64,000 nucleotides of DNA from Candidatus Dechloromonas phosphorivorans (lineage in GTDB: Bacteria; Pseudomonadota; Gammaproteobacteria; Burkholderiales; Rhodocyclaceae): NCBI GenBank assembly GCA_016714975.1, contig JADKBR010000003.1, forward strand, positions 370,469 to 434,468, written 5' to 3'. This document shows, piece after piece, positions 56,801 to 64,000 of this stretch; the stretch's first letter is position 1; every line of letters begins with the position of its first letter. The position numbers and the translations under genes were made by a program. The notes below the pieces were generated by a model. That model had not been told where the DNA came from. It saw nothing but the letters and a program-made list of their open reading frames with translations, and made no database searches.

Positions 56801-57400
56801 TCAGTCCAGACGCGAGCTTTTGAGCATCGCTTCGAACTTCGTCGCGTAGGCGGCGATCTCGATAGCTTTGTCCTGTCCGTTGATGATGCGACGAGCCCCG
56901 ACGTAATCGCAGCCAACTGCGTTAATGTAGGTTGCCAGCTTCTTGCCGGTGAACAGGCCGAGGCGCATGCCGGCCGACATGATGCGGTAAGCGGTTGCCG
57001 GTTCGAGAACCATCGCCGGCCGGTCGACGAAGGCAGTTCCGACGCCGATCGCCTGGCCGAGACGCAAGTAGTTCGCACGGCCAGTAATCTGTACATAGCC
57101 GCGCCCCTTGAAGCGCAGGCCGTCACCCTTCTTGGTGTTGCCCAGGCGCGTACCCAGCGTCGTGCCGGTCTCGTACTTGGCGAAATAGGAGTCAGCACCA
57201 AACTCGGTGATCGGGGTGAAGGTGTTCGCGCACTCGTGCTTGATGGTCGCCAGCATGTAGGCCACCCAGCGGTCTTCGTCGATTTCAGGGTCAATCTGCG
57301 CAAACCCAAGGATCTGGTCGATACCCTGAAACTGCGATGCGTTAAGTTTCGCGAAAGACTTTTGGTAAGCGGTTGCGAAGGCTTGATGGTCGTAAAACAT
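56801..57400 (-). CDS. GH19-type chitinase/lysozyme-like endolysin
   Basis: 199 residues. The GH19/phage endolysin signatures are visible: catalytic Glu in TIKHECANTFTP (~res 55), FAKYETGTTLGTRLGN, then RFKGRGYVQITGRANY (~res 97-113) and the C-terminal GCDYVGARRIINGQDK. Such enzymes cleave peptidoglycan or chitin glycans. There is no signal peptide, as in phage endolysins that need a holin; none is adjacent. Start codon ATG with AGGAGA upstream. It is likely a prophage relic still intact. Confidence 0.85.
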   Translation of the reverse strand: MFYDHQAFATAYQKSFAKLNASQFQGIDQILGFAQIDPEIDEDRWVAYMLATIKHECANTFTPITEFGADSYFAKYETGTTLGTRLGNTKKGDGLRFKGRGYVQITGRANYLRLGQAIGVGTAFVDRPAMVLEPATAYRIMSAGMRLGLFTGKKLATYINAVGCDYVGARRIINGQDKAIEIAAYATKFEAMLKSSRLD

Positions 57401-57448
57401 GAATATCTCCTTTGGGTTGGATAGCGGGATGGGAACGAGTCTGCATTG

Positions 57449-58150
57449 TCAGCGGTCGGAGGTTGGCAGCGCCGGCCAGGCGGCCGGGCCGCTCACGCCA
57501 AGCGATTCGGGGCAGGTGAACACAGCCGCCAGACCGACCACGCGCAACGCGCCGCGTTCCAGCGCGTAGCGGGTTCGTGTGCCGCAGTCGCCTGGTGCCC
57601 GAAAGCGGTTGAGGATTTCCAGTTCGGCCCTGGTGCTGTGCGGCTGCGCCAAGACCGTCAGGTCGCCCCACACAACGACCTGCTCGCTTAGTTCAAAACT
57701 CGCCGGCGCGCCCAAGTGTTCGGCCGCGATGGGCCAGCGTAACAGGGCGCCGACACCTTGGCCGGGATGCGCAATCCACAGCTGTGCTGCCCAGAAACTG
57801 CCCTGGTAGGCGCCTTGGGCGCAAGTGGCCTGGACCAGCCAGCTTCCGTCGGCAAGAGCCAGGCGGATGAGACCAGCGGTGCCATCACTGTCGCGGTTGG
57901 CGTCTTCGCAATCGGCATCCCAAGCCGTGCCGCCTCGCGCCACCGGCGGACCGTTCACAAGTAGCGTGCGCAAGACGCCCCGCAGTGCGACGGCCTCATC
58001 TAGGCCACTGCCTGCGATGAGCACGCGAAATAGGGCGGGAGGCAACGCCACCACCTCCTGTTCCTCGGCCGATGCGGCCTGCGCGGCAGCCACGAGGAAC
58101 AGCGTACCGAGTTGCCGCAGCGCAGAAGCCAGAAGATTTCGATTGCGCAT
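57449..58150 (-). CDS. Secreted protein of unknown function
   Basis: 233 residues from the ATG at 58150. A signal peptide (NLLASALRQLGTLFLVAAAQAASA) is followed by a mature domain with four cysteines (WDADCEDAN, VQATCAQG, GDCGTRT, FTCPESLG), suggesting two disulfides. The layout is reminiscent of periplasmic DUF1176-like inhibitors, but the similarity is too weak to name it. It lies 48 bp upstream of the endolysin gene on the same strand, so co-expression is likely and a link with lysozyme-type activity is conceivable. Confidence 0.65.
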   Translation of the reverse strand: MRNRNLLASALRQLGTLFLVAAAQAASAEEQEVVALPPALFRVLIAGSGLDEAVALRGVLRTLLVNGPPVARGGTAWDADCEDANRDSDGTAGLIRLALADGSWLVQATCAQGAYQGSFWAAQLWIAHPGQGVGALLRWPIAAEHLGAPASFELSEQVVVWGDLTVLAQPHSTRAELEILNRFRAPGDCGTRTRYALERGALRVVGLAAVFTCPESLGVSGPAAWPALPTSDR

Positions 58151-58241
58151 CGGCTTGTCCTCGAGCAAGGAGGCGGTGTCCCGCCTAATGGTGTAAGAGG
58201 TCTTCAGGAGGTCATCGACTTCGGTGTAGCTGGACTGCCAG

Positions 58242-58640
58242 TCAGACTGTCACGGCGGACAAGCTGATGCCGGGATTGTCGCCGACCTCGGCCAAGGTTT
58301 CCAGCGTCATGTAACGACGTTGCAAGTCACACTCGTCGCTCTGCTCGATCTGGAGCACCCCGACCAGGCGGCAAATGGCCGGTTCATTGGGGAAGACGCC
58401 GACCACGTCGGTCAGTCTCTTGATCTCGCCATTGAGGCGTTCCAGCGGATTGATAATGTGGATCCTGGCCCGATGCTTCTTCGGAAGAAGCATGTGGGCC
58501 AGCCCATCGTGCTCGAAGTCATCCATCAGTCAAGCGATCTTCGGGACGCGCTCACGAACCAAATCCGTCACGGTTTGCCACTGTTCATGTCCCGCCTGCT
58601 CAGTCTCCTGCGCGAAGATGGTAACGATCTTGGCCGAGCC
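58242..58640 (-). pseudogene. IS256-family transposase, C-terminal remnant
   Basis: It encodes the conserved end of a mutator-type transposase: IVTIFAQETEQAGHEQWQTV, then an in-frame TGA at 58527-58529 where Trp is expected, then HIINPLERLNGEIKRLTDVV, GVFPNEPAICRLVGVL and RRYMTLETLAEV. The first two thirds of the transposase and the DDE Asp residues are absent, so it is immobile. No clear terminal inverted repeats were found. It ends ~150 bp before the aceE promoter. Confidence 0.85.
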
Positions 58641-58785
58641 CAACCGCTGGGCGAGGGTCTGAATCCTCCTCTGTGCGCCGCATTGCACACCGACGACCAC
58701 TCGGCCACGATCGAAGTCGCGCCACACGCAGCGGTCGGAAACGAGACTTTTGTGGTCGCTTTTTAACGTTGTGCCATAGCGGGTA

Positions 58786-58814
58786 TTGCACGATGCGAAT
58801 TGCGTTTTTATAAT
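58786..58814 (+). promoter_or_regulatory. Promoter for aceE-aceF-lpdA
   Basis: TTGCAC (58786-58791), exactly 17 bp, TATAAT (58809-58814). The aceE ATG lies 120 bp downstream, leaving a leader of about 110 nt in which no riboswitch was recognised. Confidence 0.7.
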
Positions 58815-58934
58815 ACGAAATATTGTCTAGGTGTAAACACGGGTTTGCGATCCAGGCCCAACGCGACACAATTGCGTTAAAGTTGTCTTGCTCAACAGGC
58901 AGGACATGACTAGAACCAACTTTGGAGACAAACG

Positions 58935-61619
58935 ATGGCCGACCAGCAGAATGCACAGCCCGACCCGATGGATACCGACCCTCAAGAAACCCGTGAATGG
59001 GTGGAAGCGCTGGACGGGGTCATCGCCCAGGAGGGCCCCGACCGCGCCCATTTTCTGATCGAGAGGGTCATCGGCCAGGCGCGCGAGGCAGGAATCAATC
59101 TTCCCTACTCCGCCAATACCGAATACATCAACACGATTCCGGTCGACCAGCAGCCCAAGTACCCCGGCGACGGCGACATGGAGATCAAGATTCACTCCTA
59201 CATCCGCTGGAATGCGATGGCAATGGTCGTCCGCGCCAACAAGGGCACCAACGTCGGCGGCCACATCGCCTCGTTCGCCTCGGCCGCCGCGCTTTACGAC
59301 GTCGGCTTCTCGCATTTCTGGAAGAGCATCGAGCACGAAACCGGCGGTGACCTGATCTTCTTCCAGGGCCACTCGGTGCCGGGCGTCTATTCCCGTGCCT
59401 TCATGCTCGGCCGCCTGACCGAAGATCAGATGGACAGCTTCCGCCAGGAAACCGGCGGCAAGGGCATCTCATCCTACCCGCACCCCTGGCTGATGCCGGA
59501 CTTCTGGCAGTTCCCGACCGTCTCGATGGGCCTCGGCCCGATCCAGGCGATCTATCAGGCGCGCTTCATGAAGTACCTGGCGAGCCGCGGCCTGATCGAC
59601 GCCGCCAAGGCCGAACAGCGCAAGGTCTGGGCCTTCCTCGGCGACGGCGAGACCGACGAGGTCGAATCGCTCGGCGCCATCAGCATGGCGGGCCGCGAGA
59701 AACTCGACAACCTGATCTTCGTCATCAACTGCAACCTGCAGCGCCTCGACGGTCCGGTACGCGGCAATGGCAAGATCATCCAGGAGCTTGAATCGGAGTT
59801 CCGCGGCTCGGGCTGGAACGTCATCAAATTGGTCTGGGGCACCCACTGGGACGCCCTGTTCCTCCGTGACAAGAAGGGCATCCTCAAGAAGCGCATGATG
59901 GAACTGTGCGACGGCGAGTACCAGACCTTCAAGGCCAAGAATGGCGCCTACGTTCGCGACAATTTCTTCAACACACCAGAACTAAAGGAACTTGTCGCCG
60001 ACTGGACCGACGACGATGTCTGGCAACTGAACCGCGGCGGCCACGACATATTCAAGATCTTTGCCGCCTACGACCGCGCCGTGAAGCACAGGGGCGCGCC
60101 GACGTTGATCCTCGCCAAGACGATCAAGGGCTTTGGCATGGGCCAGGCCGGCGAGGCAATGAACATCTCCCACCAGCAGAAGAAGATGGACAAGGAGCAG
60201 ATCGGCCGCTTCCGTGACCGCTTCAGCCTGCCGGTAGCGGACGATCAACTGGAAAAGCTGCCCTACCTGAAGTTTGCGGAAGACTCGGAGGAATACAAGT
60301 ACATGCGCCAGCGCCGCATGGACCTTGGCGGCTTCCTGCCGCAGCGTCGGCGCAAGGCCGAGCCGTTGGCCATTCCGCCGCTCGACAAGTTCGATGCTCT
60401 GTTAAAGGCTTCCGGCGAAGGACGCGAGTTGTCCACGACGATGGCCATCGTCCGCATCATGAACATGATGTTGAAGGACAAGAACGTGGGCAAGAACGTC
60501 GTGCCCATCGTCCCGGATGAATCCCGCACCTTCGGTATGGAAGGGATGTTCCGCTCGGTCGGCATCTGGAACCAGCAAGGCCAGAACTATGTCCCGGAGG
60601 ACCATGACCAGCTGATGTTCTACAAGGAATCGAAGACCGGCCAGGTATTGCAGGAGGGCATCAACGAAGCCGGCGCGATGAGCGACTGGATCGCTGCCGG
60701 CACATCCTATTCCGTGCATAACGTACAGACCATACCGTTCTACATCTGCTATTCGATGTTTGGCCTGCAGCGCACTCTCGACCTCTGCTGGGCCGCCGGT
60801 GACCAACGCGCCCGCGGCTTCCTGATCGGCGGCACCGCCGGGCGCACGACGCTGAACGGCGAAGGCCTCCAGCACGAGGACGGCCACAGTCTGATTCTCG
60901 CCAACCTGATCCCGAACTGCATTTCCTACGACCCGACCTTCCAGTACGAAGTCGCCGTTGTCGCCCAGGACGGCATGCGACGCATGTTCCAGGAGCAGGA
61001 AGACGTCTTCTACTACATCACCGTGATGAACGAGAACTACGAGCACCCGGAAATGCCGGCGGGCGCTGCGCCCGACATCGTCAAGGGGATGTACCCCTTC
61101 AGGAAGGCAGCCAAGAGCAAGGGGCCGCGGGTACAACTGCTCGGCTCCGGCACCATCTTCCGTGAAGTCATCGCCGCCGCCGATCTGCTCAGGAAGGACT
61201 GGGGTGTCGAAGCCGACCTGTGGGGATGCCCGAGCTTCAACGAACTGGCACGCAACGGTCAGGACGTCCAGCGCTGGAACCTGCTGCACCCGCTCGAAGC
61301 ACCAAAATTGTCGCACGTCGAGAAGAAACTGAAGGATGCCAAGGGTCCGGTTATCGCCGCGACCGACTATATCCGCATGTTTCCCGAGCAGATCCGCCCC
61401 TTCGTCAAGGCGCCGTACGTCACCCTCGGCACCGATGGGTTCGGCCGCTCCGACACCCGTGAGAAATTGCGCCACTTTTTCGAGGTCGACCGCCACTGGG
61501 TCACGCTGGCCGCCCTCAAGGCGCTGGCCGACAACGGGGAGATCGAACGCGAGAAGGTCGCTTCGGCTCTGGTCAAGTACGACCTTGACCCGAACAAACC
61601 CAACCCGCTGTCGGTCTGA
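58935..61619 (+). CDS. aceE: Pyruvate dehydrogenase E1 component (homodimeric)
   Basis: 894 residues, the full homodimeric E1 found in proteobacteria. It decarboxylates pyruvate with thiamine diphosphate and passes the acetyl group to the E2 lipoyl arms. The TPP signature is GDGETDEVESLGAI (~res 238) through NLIFVINCNLQRLDGPVRGN; upstream GGHIASFASAAALYDVGF and downstream GGTAGRTTLNGEGLQHEDGH are typical. Ribosome-binding site GGAG precedes ATG 58935. It is cytosolic. It is followed after 15 bp by aceF. Confidence 0.97.
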   Translation: MADQQNAQPDPMDTDPQETREWVEALDGVIAQEGPDRAHFLIERVIGQAREAGINLPYSANTEYINTIPVDQQPKYPGDGDMEIKIHSYIRWNAMAMVVRANKGTNVGGHIASFASAAALYDVGFSHFWKSIEHETGGDLIFFQGHSVPGVYSRAFMLGRLTEDQMDSFRQETGGKGISSYPHPWLMPDFWQFPTVSMGLGPIQAIYQARFMKYLASRGLIDAAKAEQRKVWAFLGDGETDEVESLGAISMAGREKLDNLIFVINCNLQRLDGPVRGNGKIIQELESEFRGSGWNVIKLVWGTHWDALFLRDKKGILKKRMMELCDGEYQTFKAKNGAYVRDNFFNTPELKELVADWTDDDVWQLNRGGHDIFKIFAAYDRAVKHRGAPTLILAKTIKGFGMGQAGEAMNISHQQKKMDKEQIGRFRDRFSLPVADDQLEKLPYLKFAEDSEEYKYMRQRRMDLGGFLPQRRRKAEPLAIPPLDKFDALLKASGEGRELSTTMAIVRIMNMMLKDKNVGKNVVPIVPDESRTFGMEGMFRSVGIWNQQGQNYVPEDHDQLMFYKESKTGQVLQEGINEAGAMSDWIAAGTSYSVHNVQTIPFYICYSMFGLQRTLDLCWAAGDQRARGFLIGGTAGRTTLNGEGLQHEDGHSLILANLIPNCISYDPTFQYEVAVVAQDGMRRMFQEQEDVFYYITVMNENYEHPEMPAGAAPDIVKGMYPFRKAAKSKGPRVQLLGSGTIFREVIAAADLLRKDWGVEADLWGCPSFNELARNGQDVQRWNLLHPLEAPKLSHVEKKLKDAKGPVIAATDYIRMFPEQIRPFVKAPYVTLGTDGFGRSDTREKLRHFFEVDRHWVTLAALKALADNGEIEREKVASALVKYDLDPNKPNPLSV

Positions 61620-61634
61620 TCAGGGAGAAACGAC

Positions 61635-63248
61635 ATGAGCCAGATCAGTGAAGTCAAGGTCCCCGATATCGGTGATTTCTCCGACGTGCCGGTCATCGAA
61701 CTGTTCGTCAAGGTTGGCGACAGCATCAAGGTCGACGACGCGATTGCCACGCTGGAATCCGACAAGGCAACGATGGATGTTCCTTCCACAGTCGACGGCG
61801 TAGTCAAGGAAGTTCTCGTCCAGCTTGGGTCCAAGGTCAGCGAAGGCTTTGTGCTGATCAAGGTCGAAACGGGTGCTGCTGCAGCGCCCATCGCGCAAGC
61901 CGCTGCGCCGGCGCCTGCCGCCGCTCCGGCAACTGTTCCGACTGCTGGCGGCGGCCTCGTTGAAGTGATGGTGCCGGATATTGGCGATTTTTCCGACGTG
62001 CCGGTCATCGACCTGTTCGTCAAGGTCGGCGACACCATCAAGGTCGACGACGCCATCGCCACCCTGGAATCCGACAAGGCGACCATGGACGTGCCCTCGA
62101 CTGTTGCCGGCACGATCAGGGAAGTGTTGGTCAAACTGGGCTCCAAGGTCAGCGAAGGCGCCGTCCTGATCAAGGTGGAAAGCACCTCGGCCGCTGCCGC
62201 GCCTGCTCTGGCACCTGCTGCTGCCCCGGCACCGGTTTCTGCCCCGGCAGCAGCGTCGACCCTGGGGCCAGCCGCTGCTTCCACGGTCGCAGCAGCCGCA
62301 CCAGCAGCACTGGCGCCCGCCCTGCCGGCAGGCAGCAAGGTGCACGCGTCGCCGTCGGTGCGTGCCTATGCCCGCGAACTCGGCGTCGATCTGAGCAAGG
62401 TGCCGGCGACCGGCCCCAAGAACCGCATCGTCAAGGAAGACCTGACCCGATACGTCAAGGGCGTCATGGCGGGTGCCATTGCCAGCCCGGTGGCCGCGGC
62501 GACGGGGGGCGGCGGGCTCGATCTGCTGCCGTGGCCGAAGGTCGATTTCGCCAAGTTCGGCGAAGTCGAGGTCAAGCCACTGTCGCGCATCAAGAAGATT
62601 TCCGGCCAGAACCTCTCGCGCAACTGGGTCATGATCCCGGCCGTGACCTATCACGAAGACGCCGACATCACCGACCTCGAAGCCTTCCGCGTCCAGTTGA
62701 ACAAGGAAAACGAGAAGTCCGGCAACAAACTGACCATGCTCGCCTTCCTCATCAAGGCTTGCGTGAAGGCGATGCAGCGCTATCCGGAATTCAACGCTTC
62801 GCTCGACGGCGACAATCTGGTCCTGAAGAAGTATTTCAACATCGGTTTCGCGGCCGATACACCGAATGGCCTGGTCGTGCCGGTGATCAAGAACGCCGAC
62901 AGAAAGGGCGTTTTCGAGATTGCCAGGGAAAGCGGCGAACTGGCAGGGCAGGCTCGCGAGGGCAAGCTGAAGCCGGCCGACATGTCGGGCGCCTGCTTTA
63001 CGATTTCGAGCCTGGGCGGCATCGGCGGCACCTATTTCGCGCCGATCGTCAATGCACCGGAGGTCGCCATCCTCGGCGTCAACAGATCGTCACTGAAGCC
63101 CGTCTGGGACGGCAAGCAATTCGTGCCGCGCCTGATCCTGCCCATGTCGCTGACCGCCGACCATCGCGTTGTCGACGGCGCGCTGGCCACCCGCTTCAAC
63201 GTCTATGTCGCCGAACTGCTGGCCGACATGCGTCGCATGATCGTTTAA
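61635..63248 (+). CDS. aceF: Dihydrolipoamide acetyltransferase (E2), two lipoyl domains
   Basis: 537 residues. Two N-terminal lipoyl domains (res ~3-75 and ~110-183) each carry the lipoylated Lys in ESDKATMDVP. Ala/Pro-rich flexible linkers follow, then a peripheral-subunit-binding domain (SPSVRAYARELGVDLSKVPA...GRIVKED-type) and the catalytic core with the C-terminal HRVVDGA His-Asp motif in SLTADHRVVDGALATRF. It builds the complex core and transfers acetyl to CoA. The two lipoyl repeats and that of lpdA are nearly identical at DNA level. Confidence 0.97.
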   Translation: MSQISEVKVPDIGDFSDVPVIELFVKVGDSIKVDDAIATLESDKATMDVPSTVDGVVKEVLVQLGSKVSEGFVLIKVETGAAAAPIAQAAAPAPAAAPATVPTAGGGLVEVMVPDIGDFSDVPVIDLFVKVGDTIKVDDAIATLESDKATMDVPSTVAGTIREVLVKLGSKVSEGAVLIKVESTSAAAAPALAPAAAPAPVSAPAAASTLGPAAASTVAAAAPAALAPALPAGSKVHASPSVRAYARELGVDLSKVPATGPKNRIVKEDLTRYVKGVMAGAIASPVAAATGGGGLDLLPWPKVDFAKFGEVEVKPLSRIKKISGQNLSRNWVMIPAVTYHEDADITDLEAFRVQLNKENEKSGNKLTMLAFLIKACVKAMQRYPEFNASLDGDNLVLKKYFNIGFAADTPNGLVVPVIKNADRKGVFEIARESGELAGQAREGKLKPADMSGACFTISSLGGIGGTYFAPIVNAPEVAILGVNRSSLKPVWDGKQFVPRLILPMSLTADHRVVDGALATRFNVYVAELLADMRRMIV

Positions 63249-63258
63249 GGGGAATGCG

Positions 63259-64000
63259 ATGAGTCAGCTTATTGAAGTCAAAGTCCCCGATATTGGCGAT
63301 TTCGCCGATGTGCCGGTCATCGACCTGTTCGTCAAGGTCGGCGACAGCATCAAGGTGGATGATGCGATCGCCACGCTGGAATCCGACAAGGCGACGATGG
63401 ATGTGCCTTGCACGGTCGACGGTGTGGTGAAGGAGGTTTTGGTCCAGTTGGGCAGCAAGGTCAGCGAAGGCTTGGTGCTGATCAAGGTGGAAGCCGGTGC
63501 TACGGCCACTGCTGCACCCGTTTCTGCGCCTCTCACCGCGTCGACCCTGGGGCCAGCCGTTGCTTCCATGGTCGCAGCAAACGCACCGGCGCCGGTCGCT
63601 GCCAGCCACGCCGGCGGCGCCGACCTGGAATGCGAAATGCTGGTCCTTGGTGCCGGCCCCGGTGGCTATTCTGCCGCCTTCCGCTCGGCGGATCTCGGCA
63701 TGAAAACGATCGTCGTCGAGCGTTACGCAACGCTGGGCGGTGTTTGCCTCAACGTCGGCTGCATTCCGTCCAAGGCCCTGCTGCACGTTGCCGCAATCAT
63801 GGAAGAAGCAGAGCACGCCAGCGACCTTGGCGTCACCTTTGCAGCCCCGCAGGTCGATATCGACACGCTTCGTGCCCACAAGGACAAGGTCGTCGGCAAG
63901 CTGACCGGCGGACTGGCCGGCATGGCCAAGGGGCGCAAGGTCGACATCGTGCGCGGCTATGGTTCCTTCATCGACGCGCACCACATCGCGGTCGAAGAAA
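63259..64000 (+). CDS. lpdA: Dihydrolipoyl dehydrogenase with N-terminal lipoyl domain (3' partial)
   Basis: Open to the right edge, ~247 residues visible. Residues ~3-76 are a lipoyl domain with ESDKATMDVP, followed by an Ala-rich linker. The FAD-disulfide reductase then begins: LVLGAGPGGYSAAFRSADLG (FAD Rossmann) and the redox-active GGVCLNVGCIPSKAL disulfide. E3 reoxidises E2 lipoate using NAD. A lipoyl domain on E3 is known in some betaproteobacteria and neisseriae. It begins 10 bp after aceF with GGGGAATGCG as the ribosome-binding region. Confidence 0.95.
   Translation, partial: MSQLIEVKVPDIGDFADVPVIDLFVKVGDSIKVDDAIATLESDKATMDVPCTVDGVVKEVLVQLGSKVSEGLVLIKVEAGATATAAPVSAPLTASTLGPAVASMVAANAPAPVAASHAGGADLECEMLVLGAGPGGYSAAFRSADLGMKTIVVERYATLGGVCLNVGCIPSKALLHVAAIMEEAEHASDLGVTFAAPQVDIDTLRAHKDKVVGKLTGGLAGMAKGRKVDIVRGYGSFIDAHHIAVEE

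Overview
The window looks like a chromosomal segment of a GC-rich betaproteobacterium. A Rhodocyclales-type member (Dechloromonas/Azonexus/Accumulibacter-like) is my inference. It rests on the gene set (iorAB, tamAB, PPK2, an ahcY-metF operon behind an SAH riboswitch, homodimeric-type aceE with a multi-lipoyl aceF and a lipoyl-bearing lpdA) and on codon bias, not on a database match.

Layout. 1-8.35 kb: end of a dienelactone hydrolase, a ProQ/FinO-domain protein, a TAXI-type binding protein, then iorA-iorB, folD, purE, sua5 and a convergent phhB. 8.47-18.7 kb: tRNA-Ala(CGC), a 'Gcr' family membrane protein, the tamA-tamB envelope export pair and a large MscS-type channel. 18.8-26.6 kb: NUDIX hydrolase, helical small protein, HDOD protein and a tripartite RND efflux operon (adaptor, pump, outer-membrane factor). 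26.7-32.0 kb: four neighbouring genes (AraC regulator, CoA-disulfide reductase-rhodanese, membrane protein, SulP transporter) that each read in several frames; flanking genes are intact. 32.2-47.3 kb: conserved core, with PPK2, a second AraC regulator, the tightly overlapped block lpxL-like/lpxL-like/GNAT/dapF/DUF484/xerC, divergent metK, an HD-GYP protein, the SAH riboswitch operon ahcY-membrane protein-tlyA-metF, and a small MscS channel.

47.4-54.4 kb is a genomic island. Two tRNA-Lys genes stand behind a consensus promoter. The last 90 bp of the second one, with its terminator, recur exactly at 54354-54443, beside an integrase remnant cut at the repeat edge. Between the copies lie a tRNA-Thr gene, a DUF805 protein, a broken SRAP gene with an 8-bp tandem repeat, an AIG1-like GTPase, a secreted DUF4124 protein, a membrane-anchored Mrr-type nuclease with a zinc ribbon, a truncated restriction-enzyme relic, a composite ORF and a HigBA-like toxin-antitoxin pair. 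This is the most accessory and defence-like part of the window.

54.5-58.7 kb continues as accessory or decaying DNA: antitoxin remnant, unrecognised polytopic membrane protein, cyclic-nucleotide-domain scrap, GH19-type lysozyme/chitinase, secreted protein of unknown role, IS256 transposase remnant. From 58.8 kb a strong promoter drives the pyruvate dehydrogenase operon aceE-aceF-lpdA, which runs off the right edge.

Functional themes. The methyl cycle is grouped: metK makes SAM, ahcY removes SAH, metF makes methyl-THF, and the SAH riboswitch couples ahcY/metF to SAH level. Envelope biogenesis is represented by tamAB, two lipid A acyltransferases and dapF, and osmotic protection by two MscS-family channels. 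No rRNA operon, CRISPR array or replication origin was seen.
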